Positions 32,799-41,841 of a DNA stretch of 64,000 nucleotides are shown in pieces (the first letter of the stretch is position 1; every line of letters begins with the position of its first letter). Under the pieces are notes generated by a model. It saw only the letters and a list, made by a program, of their open reading frames with translations. It had not been told where the DNA came from and did no database searches. The stretch is taken from NCBI GenBank assembly GCA_026003175.1, contig BPGT01000002.1:682001-746000 (forward strand), read 5' to 3'. Source of the stretch: Armatimonadota bacterium (GTDB lineage Bacteria; Armatimonadota; HRBIN16). The translations under genes were made by a program, and so were the position numbers.

Positions 32799-34049
32799 AT
32801 GCTGTCACGGCTGGCTGAAAAGGTAAACAGCGAAAGGCTTGTCGGGCGAGTGCTTTCCCCGCAGGTGATCCCTGCCTACCGATGGGATGCGCTGGCAGGT
32901 CTGCTCGGCGGCATTTATATGGGGGCGATTTTCCCCTTTGTGATGCGCATTGCTCGCGCTGACTTGCACGCCAGCCGCCTCGAAATCAGCCTGCTCACGG
33001 CTGCGCCTTTCATCGGTAGTCTGCTTGCTCCATTATGGGCAAGGCAGATGGTGGGCAGGTCTAAAATGCCTTTTTGCGTATACTCGTGGACGTTTGCCCG
33101 CGCTCTGTTTTTCGGGATGTTTCTGGTGACCCAGGCATGGCAGTTTGTGCTGTTAATCGGTACAGCGCAAATCATCGGCTCTATCTCGGGTCCCGCTTAC
33201 ACTTCGCTGATGAAAGACATTTATCCCGATGAAGAACGGGGCAGGGCGATGGGGCTGGTGCGGGTAGGCTCCTACAGCGCGGTGCTGGTGGTCTCCTTCA
33301 TCGCAGGACATCTGCTGGACTCAGGCGTACCGTTCCATTGGCTTTTTCCGATAGCGGCGGTTATCGGCATTGCAGGAGCATGGAGTTTCAGCCGCGTGCC
33401 TGTGCGCGAGTCGCTTACGCCGGCCGTCTCACAGGAACGCCTGTCTGCGTTCGGGTTCTGGCTACAAACGGTAGCCATACTGAAACACAACAAGGGCTTC
33501 CGCTGGTTCGCCGCCTCGGTGATGACCTACGGCTTCGGCAACCTAGTAGCGTTTACCCTCTATCCTCTGTATCAGGTAGACCGCCTGCACGTGACGAACG
33601 TACAGGTAGCGACTCTCACCAACGCGGCTTCCATCTCCTCTATTATTGCCTTCGCCTACTGGGGACACTTTATGGACAAGCACGGTGCATTGTGGACTGC
33701 GCTGGTAAATATCCTCATCCAGTGTCTGATACCTGTGGTGTACCTGTTCTCCGGGGCGTGGTGGCATTTGATACCTGCTGCCATCGCGCAGGGGGTTGCG
33801 GGTGCAGGCATTGAGCTGGCTTATCTGAACGTTATCCTCACCCTTTCGGAAGAGGGCAAAGAGGCACAGTATCAGGCATTACACAGCATGTTACTGGGCG
33901 TGCGGGGCACGATCGCGCCCTTCGTGGCAGTACCTATCTTGCGAACGCTTGGATTCCATACCAGCTTTGTGGTATGTCTGTCGTTGATGCTGCTGGGTGC
34001 ATACATGCAAGCAGTATCCCTGGGTGCTTACCGAAAGCGCGGCGTTTAG
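32799..34049 (+). CDS. Major facilitator superfamily transporter
   Basis: The 416-residue protein has about twelve membrane helices (for example WDALAGLLGGIYMGAIFPFV, then LLTAAPFIGSLLAPLWARQM). The loop between helices 2 and 3 and the PDEERGRAMGLVRVGSYSAV segment are typical of MFS antiporters. The central cytoplasmic loop lies after SFSRVPVRESLTP. The substrate cannot be told. It is transcribed divergently from the flagellar operon and has no ribosome site of note, which agrees with a near-leaderless start. Its stop overlaps the small minus-strand gene by four bases. Confidence 0.85.
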   Translation: MLSRLAEKVNSERLVGRVLSPQVIPAYRWDALAGLLGGIYMGAIFPFVMRIARADLHASRLEISLLTAAPFIGSLLAPLWARQMVGRSKMPFCVYSWTFARALFFGMFLVTQAWQFVLLIGTAQIIGSISGPAYTSLMKDIYPDEERGRAMGLVRVGSYSAVLVVSFIAGHLLDSGVPFHWLFPIAAVIGIAGAWSFSRVPVRESLTPAVSQERLSAFGFWLQTVAILKHNKGFRWFAASVMTYGFGNLVAFTLYPLYQVDRLHVTNVQVATLTNAASISSIIAFAYWGHFMDKHGALWTALVNILIQCLIPVVYLFSGAWWHLIPAAIAQGVAGAGIELAYLNVILTLSEEGKEAQYQALHSMLLGVRGTIAPFVAVPILRTLGFHTSFVVCLSLMLLGAYMQAVSLGAYRKRGV

Positions 34050-34216
34050 GCTGCCTTGCGGTAGGTTTCCGGTTCTTCTTCGGCGGTGGTCACAGGCAGC
34101 TCGATGTCGTCCGGCATTTCCCATGCCTCCGAGTCGTATGGGTCAGGCTGCGCAATCATGACCAGTATCGTATAGAACGCAGTTGCCGCGATGAGATAGG
34201 CGAAGAAAGCCCACAT
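34046..34216 (-). CDS. Small single-span membrane protein (56 residues)
   Basis: The ATG at 34216 follows GAGGTG by ten bases. The product starts MWAFFAYLIAATAFYTILVM, one hydrophobic helix, then has an acidic tail (DPYDSEAWEMPDDIEL, EEEPETYRKAA). The clean helix, acidic tail and ribosome site make it a credible gene. The MWxF start recalls CydX-like oxidase subunits, and a bd-like oxidase lies 380 bases away, but on the other strand, so this is only a hint. No family assigned. Confidence 0.55.
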   Translation of the reverse strand: MWAFFAYLIAATAFYTILVMIAQPDPYDSEAWEMPDDIELPVTTAEEEPETYRKAA

Positions 34217-34220
34217 CCGT

Positions 34221-34500
34221 GTGTGTCACCTCGCTAATGCTATTTGCAGATGCTCCACGTTTTATTTTCGGTTACTGAGGATATTTTTTGGAGAAGGGAA
34301 GGTGAGGCGCACGCCAAGCCGTGCACATTGCATTGACATCTCACGGGGTTACTCCCGGCGAAGCGTGCCTTGTGCAGGAGTGTCACCAAACCATAGCCGC
34401 AGGCTTCATCCTCCCCATCGGCACGGCGGGAGCCTCGCCCTCCAGAGCGTTCTGCGCCATTGCGCCCCAAAAATCTCTGAACACGCTTAGATTAGCTTAA
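34221..34500. other. Intergenic region with a possible dispersed G/C-rich repeat
   Basis: This ~280-base stretch lies between the divergent 56-residue membrane protein gene and the oxidase promoter. Open frames here are short and have no ribosome sites. The segment around 34425-34455 (CGGGAGCCTCGCCCTCCAGAGCG) shares TCGCCCTCCAGA with 62466-62477 and may be a copy of a dispersed repeat. Nothing else is recognised. Confidence 0.35.
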
Positions 34501-34521
34501 TCATCAGATTGGTTCTGTCTA

Positions 34522-34564
34522 TTGACTTTATCAAGTCGTTACTGGTATAATGATAACGATTATG
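34522..34564 (+). promoter_or_regulatory. Promoter of the bd-like oxidase operon with an overlapping Fur/PerR-like box
   Basis: TTGACT (34522-34527) and an extended TGGTATAAT (-10 at 34546-34551) have an 18-base spacer. The 19 bases 34546-34564 match the Fur consensus GATAATGATAATCATTATC at 15 positions and are close to a dyad (ATAAT ... ATTAT). A Fur-family repressor bound here would cover the -10 and start site. This suggests control by iron or peroxide. Confidence 0.55.
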
Positions 34565-34596
34565 ATTTCCATCTCAACAAGAAGGAGATGTGAAAA

Positions 34597-35901
34597 ATGG
34601 AGTACCCTTTTTGGGACGTTCCCCTGATAGGAGGCGGGATGCTCATCGGCATCATCGCCATCCTGCATGTATTTGTTTCACACTTTGCCATCGGTGCGGG
34701 ACTGTTTCTCGTGCTCACGGAACGCAAGGCGCGCCGTGAGGGAGATACCGCGCTGCTAGAATACCTCAAACGCCACAGCACCTTCTTCATCCTGGTGGTG
34801 CTGGTGTTTGGCGCGGTTAGCGGGGTAGGCATCTGGTGGACTATCGGTCTGGTGCATCCCACAGCTACCTCCGCGCTCATCCACATCTTCGTGTGGGCGT
34901 GGGCGATTGAGTGGGTGTTCTTCGTGATAGAGCTGCTGGCCGCGTTCATCTACTACTACGGTTGGAACCGCCTAGACGCCCGTACACATGAAACGATAGG
35001 GTGGATTTACTTTGCGGGTGCGTGGTTGAGCCTGTTCATGATTAACGGCATCCTGACCTTCATGCTCAGTACCGGCAGGTGGCCGGAGACCCGTTCTATC
35101 GTGGATGCTTTCTTCAACCCCACGATGTTGCCTTCGCTGGTGGTGCGCACGGCGGTAACCATCGCACTGGCTGGACTGTATGCCCTTATCACCGCCTCGG
35201 CAGAAGCGGATGAGTCGCTGCGCGAAAAGGTGGTAAAGTACGCTTCCAAATGGGTGCTGGTGGGCATGACCATCATCCCGATTGGCGGTATCTGGTACAT
35301 CTCGCGCATCCCCGACCAGGCACGTGAGATTTCAATGGGTGGTGCGCCGGTAGTCACATTGTTCGCCGCAGCGAGCATCGTCTTCTCGTCGTTTGTGTTT
35401 CTCGCCACGCTCGTTGGTCCGTTCATGTTCCCGCGCCGGTTCCACGTCACCTTCGCGTTCGTCATCGTCGCACTGGGGTTGATTACCACTGGCGTCACCG
35501 AGTGGGTGCGCGAGGCGGTGCGTAAGCCTTACATTATCTACAACTACATGTACTCCAACGCGATACGCACCACAGATGTGCAGAAGGTCTGGGAACAGGG
35601 GGTGCTTGGCTCCGCGAAATGGGATCTGCTGAGCGAGCAAGAAAAGCAAGACCCGCTCAAGGTTGGCGAAAGGGTTTTCCGTTTCCATTGCCAGTCGTGC
35701 CATACCGTCAACGGCTTCAACGGCATCAAGTTCGCGGTGAAAGGCTGGAAGAAAGATTTTCTGGATATGCAGATACAGAACCTAGACCAGCTGAAGGGCT
35801 ATATGCCGCCGTTTTTAGGAACAGCTGAGGAACGCAAAGCGCTGGTAGAGTGGCTTTACAGCCTCAACAACCCGCCGCAGCAAACCGCGGCGCGTCCATA
35901 G
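34597..35901 (+). CDS. Cytochrome bd-superfamily (CydA-like) membrane subunit with fused C-terminal cytochrome c
   Basis: The 434-residue protein has about nine membrane helices, opening with GMLIGIIAILHVFVSHFAIG, like CydA with a His in the first helix region. VSGVGIWWTIGLVHPTATSA and HIFVWAWAIEWVFFVIELLA are the CydA-type second and third segments. After the last helix (LGLITTGVTEWVREAVRKPY) comes a soluble domain with one c-type heme site CQSCH (about residues 365-369) and a candidate axial Met in GYMPPFLG. The Q-loop of true quinol oxidases is not evident. It may pass electrons between heme c and the membrane hemes. GAAGGAG precedes the ATG. The partner gene follows after 18 bases. Confidence 0.78.
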   Translation: MEYPFWDVPLIGGGMLIGIIAILHVFVSHFAIGAGLFLVLTERKARREGDTALLEYLKRHSTFFILVVLVFGAVSGVGIWWTIGLVHPTATSALIHIFVWAWAIEWVFFVIELLAAFIYYYGWNRLDARTHETIGWIYFAGAWLSLFMINGILTFMLSTGRWPETRSIVDAFFNPTMLPSLVVRTAVTIALAGLYALITASAEADESLREKVVKYASKWVLVGMTIIPIGGIWYISRIPDQAREISMGGAPVVTLFAAASIVFSSFVFLATLVGPFMFPRRFHVTFAFVIVALGLITTGVTEWVREAVRKPYIIYNYMYSNAIRTTDVQKVWEQGVLGSAKWDLLSEQEKQDPLKVGERVFRFHCQSCHTVNGFNGIKFAVKGWKKDFLDMQIQNLDQLKGYMPPFLGTAEERKALVEWLYSLNNPPQQTAARP

Positions 35902-35919
35902 GGAAGGAGGTACACACAA

Positions 35920-37005
35920 ATGCCTCTTGTGGTTCCCCCGCCTGATCCAGCAGGACTGCCTGCTCCTGCTTGGTTGCTGCAAATACTGCTGGTGTTCACG
36001 TTTATCTTGCACGTGCTGGCGATGAACCTGTTGCTGGGCGGCAGTGTGGTGTTGGCGTTGAGCACGTGGCGAGCACAGCGCAGCGAGTTCTGTGCGAAAC
36101 TCAGCCAGCGCCTATCCCGAGCGCTACCGGTTGCCATGTCGCTGACCATTACACTTGGCGTGGCACCGTTGCTGTTTGTGCAGGTGCTGTACGGTCAAGC
36201 CTTCTACACTGCGTCGGTGCTGATGGCGTGGTTCTGGCTGTCGGTGGTGCTGCTGGTATTGCTGGCGTATTACGGGCTGTATCTGGTACAGTTTCGTCCC
36301 GAATGGCTTGGCGCGAAGGCAAGTGTGATCGCGTGGATTAGCGCGCTGTTCATTCTCGCCGTTGGTCTGCTGTTTACCCACAACGCAACGCTGAGCATCT
36401 CTCCCGCCAAGTGGGCGGAGATGTACGCTGCCAGCGCATCGGGACTGCATCTGAACTGGTCAGAGCCCACGCTGATTCCGCGCTATCTGCACTTCGTGGT
36501 CGCTGCATTTGCAGTGACCGGGCTCGGTATCATGTTGCTGGCGATGGGTTATCGGAAAAGCGATGCAGAGTGGTCGGAGGAAGCCACACGTTACGGTGTG
36601 CGCTGGTTCGTGGGCGCAACGCTGGTGCAGTTCGCCGTCGGGCTGTGGTTTCTGGTGAAGCTGCCCCAGGGTGTGATGATGAACTTTCTGGGGATGAACA
36701 TGGTGGATACCGCCGTGCTCTGGGGGGGCGTTGTTCTGGCGGTGCTGGCTCTGCTAGCGGTGCAGCGCAGTGCGGCAGGCGCGACGGTTCTGGTTGCGCT
36801 GACCATTACGCTGATGGCGGTAACGCGCCATCGTGTGCGACAGATGCTTCTAGGGGAGCATCTGAACGTGAACACCCTGCCGGTCAATCCGCAGTGGGCG
36901 ATGTTCGTCATCTTTGCGGTGTTGTTGGTGATAGGACTGGCAGTGGTCGGTTGGATGGTGTGGAAGTTCGCAAAAGCCAGCCAGCCACAGGTGGTGTCGG
37001 AATAG
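35920..37005 (+). CDS. Multi-span membrane partner of the CydA-like cytochrome
   Basis: The 361-residue protein has eight to nine membrane helices and no soluble domain. Its first helix (LLQILLVFTFILHVLAMNLL) holds a His in a place like that of its neighbour, and further His residues occur (FTHNATLSIS, RYLHFVVAAF). It starts after AAGGAGGT, 18 bases past the cytochrome gene, so the two form an operon and probably one complex. It takes the position of CydB but I see no clear CydB motif. A 13-bp hairpin follows 10 bases after the stop. Confidence 0.6.
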   Translation: MPLVVPPPDPAGLPAPAWLLQILLVFTFILHVLAMNLLLGGSVVLALSTWRAQRSEFCAKLSQRLSRALPVAMSLTITLGVAPLLFVQVLYGQAFYTASVLMAWFWLSVVLLVLLAYYGLYLVQFRPEWLGAKASVIAWISALFILAVGLLFTHNATLSISPAKWAEMYAASASGLHLNWSEPTLIPRYLHFVVAAFAVTGLGIMLLAMGYRKSDAEWSEEATRYGVRWFVGATLVQFAVGLWFLVKLPQGVMMNFLGMNMVDTAVLWGGVVLAVLALLAVQRSAAGATVLVALTITLMAVTRHRVRQMLLGEHLNVNTLPVNPQWAMFVIFAVLLVIGLAVVGWMVWKFAKASQPQVVSE

Positions 37006-37015
37006 CAGGTGCAGA

Positions 37016-37045
37016 CCTCCCACTCCTCGCCTGAGGAGTGGGAGG
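37016..37045. terminator. Strong bidirectional hairpin terminator
   Basis: Perfect 13-bp stem (CCTCCCACTCCTC arm) with loop GCCT, between the end of the oxidase operon and the convergent subtilase. It serves both strands; the T-rich tail is short (CTTATT on the plus strand). Confidence 0.75.
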
Positions 37046-37050
37046 ATCAC

Positions 37051-40000
37051 TTATTCGTCTCCGATCGCGCCGAAATTGCTTACGAGGATGCCAAAGTCAA
37101 ACAGAGTGACCTCCTGATCCCCATCTAGATCCGCCTCCGGGTTCCAGTTGCCGTCGCCTGGCACGCTCCCGAACGCCGCCACCAGCTGTCCAAAGTCGAA
37201 CAGCGTCACCTCGTTATCGTTGTCGACGTCGCCGTTGATCAGTCCATAGAAATGCACCGAGATGTTGTCTACGATGGCGATTTCGGTTCGCGTGCGCCTC
37301 AACCAGTGCGACACCTTCGCTGCCATATCGAACATACCATGGAGCCTCGTTTGCAAGGTATAGCGGGCTTCACTGTCCAGCGTGACGCTGTGTGTCTCCA
37401 GCGGGATTGTGCTTCCCGTCTCACGGATTTCGATGGTAGCCTGCAGACCTGACGGATTACCCACGAAATGCTGCAGGTCCATCGTGCCGGATACCTGGCG
37501 ACTGGAGACAAGAAAGCTGAACTCCGGGCTTTCCCCCAGATTACCCGCCATATCGTACGCGTAGAAACGGATTAGAGTGGGCCCCTGAGGAATCAGGGGT
37601 ACCTCGCTGGCGGTCATGGTTTCGGAATCACGGGAGCCGGGATCCCCCGTGATCGATGCAAGCAAGTAGTCAGACCACGTATGTCCTCCATCGGTGGAGT
37701 ACGTGAAAAGGCAGTGGCTGGTTTCCAGCCCCGACAGCCCGTCCCTGACCTGTACGGTACAGGTAGCGTATTGCCCGTCTGCACTGATTTCGGTAACGGT
37801 GAAGTTCTGCCAGTCACTGGGCGCGGTGCCGTCCACGATGACTACATTACTCGTTGAGGCGGTGCCGCCGTTAATAGAGTGGACGGTGTAACCGATTTCG
37901 AAGAACCCTTCGTTGAAGGCTGCCACGTTCCAGAATAACCTGCGCTGAAATCCGGCAGGGATGTTGCCCTGATTGATACCAACTCTTTCGGGGAAGGAGA
38001 AGCTCTCTTCCATTCCGCCTGGCGCAAATCGGACAAAGGTCATGTGAGCGACGGTAATGTCCGGAGGAAGATTGATTTGTCCATACACGCCGGATGCCAC
38101 ATAGGAAGTAGCGTACGCTGTGCCGAAGACACCGAACGCCTCGTACGGTCGCACAGCCACCGGCGTGGAGAGGGAGAGCATAATGTCCGGGTAGATGGGT
38201 CCGTACACCGCGCGTACTGCGACTGCCCACGTCTGGAAAGGATCACTACTGTCACGGTGGTTGTAGGTGTAGATGCCTATACGATAGGTTCCTGCTCGAG
38301 CACTGCGCAACTCGATAACCTCCACGTTGTCGTTTGGGGAGAGGGACGTCCAACTACCGGTTGGCCCGTCGAGATAGAGGTCCAGGTCGTTGACCAGCGC
38401 CATGCTGGCACCGCTGGGTGCAGGGGTATCGGGGTAGACCAGCACCACGCGCAACAGCGAGGCGTCATCCGGTAGTTCGAATTCTACCGTCTGCAGGTCG
38501 CCAGTGCGATGGTTTATACCCCACCACGCCGACCACCAGCCATCTACGTCGAAATGACAGAGCATCGCATCCACTTTTCCGTACCCTAAATCGTCTGGAT
38601 AGCCCAGGTTGATCGCGTTAGCCAAGATGATAGCTTTCGTCACCCAGGCGTAGAGGTTGTAGTTACCGAACTGCCCGATAATGCCTGCCGCCAGCCCCGC
38701 CACGTGGGATGTTGCCATCGAGGTGCCTCTCCAGTTATACTTGTATCCCGTCTCGTCCGTGTTGCTGCAGGAATCGATCCATGCGCCAGGCGCCACCACG
38801 TCGGGTTTGCGGCGCCAGTCCCCGGTAGGGCCACGGGAAGAGAAGCTTGCCACTGTGTCTACGTAACCCATGTCGTCGTCGTAGATAGCTCCTACGGTTA
38901 ACGCCCCTTTTGCCACGCCGGGGCTGTTAATGGTGCCCCTATTTGGTCCATCGTTGCCAGCGGCAACGACCGGCAGGACACTCTTGCGGAACAGCTCGTC
39001 TACCTTTCGGGAGTTGGCATCTGTGCCGACAAGGTTGGTGCCTGAAGCACCGCCGCTGAAGTTAAACACCTGGCGGGTGTACACCGTAGGAAATCCCTGC
39101 GAGTCCAGCGCTCCCATATCCAGCAAGCCCAAGTAGACGGAGGGTCCTTCTGAGCTTTCGTCTGCACGAAACACCTTACTGATCAGTAGGTCGTAGCCAG
39201 GCACGCCGGTATCGCGCAAGCCCTGTGCGGTGCCCCGATAGCGCGCGGCTGCATGGCCCTCACCCAGAAAGGTGCCGGTGACGTGTGTGCCGTGACCGTG
39301 CAGGTCATCCCACCAGTTGGCTTCGGTCGTGCGGTTGTAGCCAGCGGTGTTGCTCCAGATGTTGCTAAAGTCCCAGTGGAAGCTCAGCCCGGTGTCCATC
39401 ACACCCACCTTAACGCCTTCCCACATATTGCTGTCGCGCGCGTAGTACCATATCAAATCGGCGCTGATAGACCCTTGCGACTCAGTGTGTAGTGCACGTG
39501 ATGGGCGTATCGGCTCTACGAACAGCACCGCATCCATGTCTAACAAGCGGTTGACCGTAGAGGCATCCGCCATTATCGCGAACACACCCAGCGAGGGGTC
39601 ATACATCCCCGTCTCCGCCACCATGCTCGCGATAGCTGCCTTCGCGCCTTCATCCGCACCGAACAGGTTCACATACAGCCAGATGCGCTCCCCCGTCTGA
39701 CCGCCCATGAAGTAGAGCAACTCGGGGTCTAACTTCTGCACCGGGTTGGGTTGCCCCACCCAGCGCACCTGCGGATGAGATGCCACTGCGTTCAAGGCAT
39801 CCACCGGTATGCGCGCCTGGTAGGCACTGTAGGGGTAGAAGCCGAGCAGTTCCACCCCGCGCTCCTTTAGCCACGCCTGCAGGTCTTCGTCCAGCCTGCC
39901 GTCCAGCAGGATGAGCGCATACACCGCAGGTTTGGTGCTGGAGGCTTGTGCGGAGAGTTGTGCTGCCCGCTGTTGCGCCAGCCTTGCCAGTGCAGGCTGC

Positions 40001-40398
40001 AGTTTTTCGCCTGGCGGGGGCACATAGTCACCGCTGAGGAACGCCAGTGCGACCTTCTCGCCCTTGGTGCCGAAGGGGAGGATATAGCGTTTCCCCTGTA
40101 CCACCCCGTCGCTACCCATGAGACGACCTTCCCGCAGGTACTGTGGACCAACTGGGCGAGCGACGCTGGCGATTTCAGGGCGGGTGTGCACCACTGAAGT
40201 ATGGTAATGGAGTGGGGGAGCTGGCGGCAAAATCTCCCATACGCCGTAGAGTCCAGGAGATTGCTGGAATGGCAATGCTTCTGAACCGAGACCGGGATGG
40301 ACAACCTGCTGGGCAGATGAGAGCACAGTGAGGATTATTGTCGACAGAAGTGAGCCTGCCCACTTTATGAGAGAGCATGTGATGCCTTGCCGTCGCAT
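37051..40398 (-). CDS. Secreted subtilisin-like (S8) protease with C-terminal dockerin-like repeats
   Basis: The 1115-residue protein has a signal peptide, then an inhibitor/propeptide-like region (YALILLDGRLDEDLQAWLKE with ASHPQVRWVG), and an S8 domain. The catalytic triad is in KVGVMDTGLS (Asp, about 334), HGHGTHVTGTF (His, about 369) and GTSMATSHVAGLAAG (Ser, about 560). Two beta-rich domains follow. The last ~55 residues are two Ca-binding type repeats, NGDVDNDNEVTLFDFGQLVA and EADLDGDQEVTLFDFGILVS, as in dockerins. It is predicted to be extracellular or surface-bound. AAAAGGAGG precedes the ATG. Confidence 0.93.
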   Translation of the reverse strand: MRRQGITCSLIKWAGSLLSTIILTVLSSAQQVVHPGLGSEALPFQQSPGLYGVWEILPPAPPLHYHTSVVHTRPEIASVARPVGPQYLREGRLMGSDGVVQGKRYILPFGTKGEKVALAFLSGDYVPPPGEKLQPALARLAQQRAAQLSAQASSTKPAVYALILLDGRLDEDLQAWLKERGVELLGFYPYSAYQARIPVDALNAVASHPQVRWVGQPNPVQKLDPELLYFMGGQTGERIWLYVNLFGADEGAKAAIASMVAETGMYDPSLGVFAIMADASTVNRLLDMDAVLFVEPIRPSRALHTESQGSISADLIWYYARDSNMWEGVKVGVMDTGLSFHWDFSNIWSNTAGYNRTTEANWWDDLHGHGTHVTGTFLGEGHAAARYRGTAQGLRDTGVPGYDLLISKVFRADESSEGPSVYLGLLDMGALDSQGFPTVYTRQVFNFSGGASGTNLVGTDANSRKVDELFRKSVLPVVAAGNDGPNRGTINSPGVAKGALTVGAIYDDDMGYVDTVASFSSRGPTGDWRRKPDVVAPGAWIDSCSNTDETGYKYNWRGTSMATSHVAGLAAGIIGQFGNYNLYAWVTKAIILANAINLGYPDDLGYGKVDAMLCHFDVDGWWSAWWGINHRTGDLQTVEFELPDDASLLRVVLVYPDTPAPSGASMALVNDLDLYLDGPTGSWTSLSPNDNVEVIELRSARAGTYRIGIYTYNHRDSSDPFQTWAVAVRAVYGPIYPDIMLSLSTPVAVRPYEAFGVFGTAYATSYVASGVYGQINLPPDITVAHMTFVRFAPGGMEESFSFPERVGINQGNIPAGFQRRLFWNVAAFNEGFFEIGYTVHSINGGTASTSNVVIVDGTAPSDWQNFTVTEISADGQYATCTVQVRDGLSGLETSHCLFTYSTDGGHTWSDYLLASITGDPGSRDSETMTASEVPLIPQGPTLIRFYAYDMAGNLGESPEFSFLVSSRQVSGTMDLQHFVGNPSGLQATIEIRETGSTIPLETHSVTLDSEARYTLQTRLHGMFDMAAKVSHWLRRTRTEIAIVDNISVHFYGLINGDVDNDNEVTLFDFGQLVAAFGSVPGDGNWNPEADLDGDQEVTLFDFGILVSNFGAIGDE

Positions 40399-40578
40399 TG
40401 TGCTGCCTCCTTTTGATATGGCGGTATATTTATTATGTATAAGTAGTTACATAAAAATCAACATATACAGAATAGAAATGGTGATTCTTCCTTACCACCG
40501 CGCCTGACATATCCGGAGTTGCACTGCGCAGGATAGTGCTGGTATCATTAACATAGCCGGTCGCGCGGGAGGTGAGCT

Positions 40579-41841
40579 ATGAGCGCGTTTTGCCCCATTG
40601 AGGAAGCCATCGAACGACTGAAGCGCGGGGAGATCATCATCGTGGTAGATGATGAGGACCGTGAGAACGAGGGTGATTTTGTGATCGCAGCGGAGAAAGT
40701 CACTCCCGAAGCCATCAATTTTATGGCGAAGTATGGTCGGGGACTGATTTGTCTTGCTGCCACCGGACAGCGTCTGGATGAGCTGCGAATCGGTCCCATC
40801 ACCAGCAAATACACCGCCCGACACGGCACAGCGATGATGGAACCGATAGACGCCCGCATCGGAACCACCACAGGCATCTCCGCGTACGACCGGGCGCAGA
40901 CAATCCGTCTGTTCGTGGACCCCCGTGCCCGCCCGGAGGATTTCGAGAAGCCCGGGCACGTCTTCCCGCTTCGTGCGGTGGAGGGAGGAGTGCTGCGACG
41001 TGCGGGACATACAGAGGCGGCTGTAGACCTGGCGCGATTGGCGGGGTTGTACCCAGCGGGCGTCATCTGCGAGATTATGAACGACGACGGCACGATGGCG
41101 CGGGTGCCCGACCTGCTGGAGATTGCACAGCGGTTCGATTTGTGTATCGTCACTATCGCAGACCTGATTCGCTACCGAAGACGCTACGAGAAGCTGGTCA
41201 ACAAGGTAGCAGTGGCGAGGCTGCCTACCCGCTATGGCGATTTTACGGTGCATGCTTACGAGTGCACCGTGGACCCCAACCCGTACGTCGCTTTAGTCAT
41301 GGGCGATGTGTCTGATGGCAAACCCACGCTCGTGCGAGTGCACTCCAGCTGCCTGACGGGCGACCTGCTGGAGTCGTTGCGGTGTGACTGCGGAAGCCAG
41401 CTTGAAATCGCGTTGCACAAAATCGCCGAGGAGGGGCGTGGTGTACTGTTGTACATCCAGCAAGAGGGACGCGGTATCGGTTTGTTGAATAAACTGCGAG
41501 CCTACGCCCTGCAGGATCAGGGGTTGGACACGGTAGATGCCAACATCGAACTGGGCTTCCATGCGGACGAGCGCGACTACGGCATCGGGGCACAGATACT
41601 GGCGGACCTGGGGCTCAAAGAGATACGGCTGATGACCAATAATCCCACCAAGCGCATCGGGCTGGAAGCGTACGGGCTGAGGATTGTAGAGATCGTGCCG
41701 ATTGTAGGAACCGTCACCCCTTACAACAAACACTACCTGCGCACCAAACGAGAGAAGCTGGGGCACATCCTGCCGGAGAATGGTGAGCAGGTCGAGCAAA
41801 AAGAACCGGAGGGTACCGTTTGCCATGCCCAAAACGTATGA
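40579..41841 (+). CDS. ribBA: Bifunctional 3,4-dihydroxy-2-butanone-4-phosphate synthase / GTP cyclohydrolase II
   Basis: It carries out both entry steps of riboflavin synthesis. The N-terminal RibB half has [20 protein letters not shown] and the middle [20 protein letters not shown]. The C-terminal RibA half has [20 protein letters not shown] (zinc Cys), [19 protein letters not shown] and the final [16 protein letters not shown]. The 420-residue length is normal. GGGAGGTGAGCT precedes the ATG. No FMN riboswitch motif is seen in the 180-base gap upstream. The end overlaps ribH by 17 bases, making a riboflavin pair at the head of a seven-gene run. Confidence 0.97.
   Translation: MSAFCPIEEAIERLKRGEIIIVVDDEDRENEGDFVIAAEKVTPEAINFMAKYGRGLICLAATGQRLDELRIGPITSKYTARHGTAMMEPIDARIGTTTGISAYDRAQTIRLFVDPRARPEDFEKPGHVFPLRAVEGGVLRRAGHTEAAVDLARLAGLYPAGVICEIMNDDGTMARVPDLLEIAQRFDLCIVTIADLIRYRRRYEKLVNKVAVARLPTRYGDFTVHAYECTVDPNPYVALVMGDVSDGKPTLVRVHSSCLTGDLLESLRCDCGSQLEIALHKIAEEGRGVLLYIQQEGRGIGLLNKLRAYALQDQGLDTVDANIELGFHADERDYGIGAQILADLGLKEIRLMTNNPTKRIGLEAYGLRIVEIVPIVGTVTPYNKHYLRTKREKLGHILPENGEQVEQKEPEGTVCHAQNV

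Noticed and set aside
34046-34216. Naming the 56-aa protein CydX
   Set aside because: It is on the opposite strand to the oxidase genes and shares only the first few residues in style.
34240-34470. 76-codon minus-strand frame in the gap before the oxidase operon
   Set aside because: No ribosome site, Gly/Arg/Ser-rich composition, and it covers repeat-like G/C-rich sequence.
40399-40578. FMN riboswitch upstream of ribBA
   Set aside because: The gap is short and none of the conserved FMN-element segments could be read in it.
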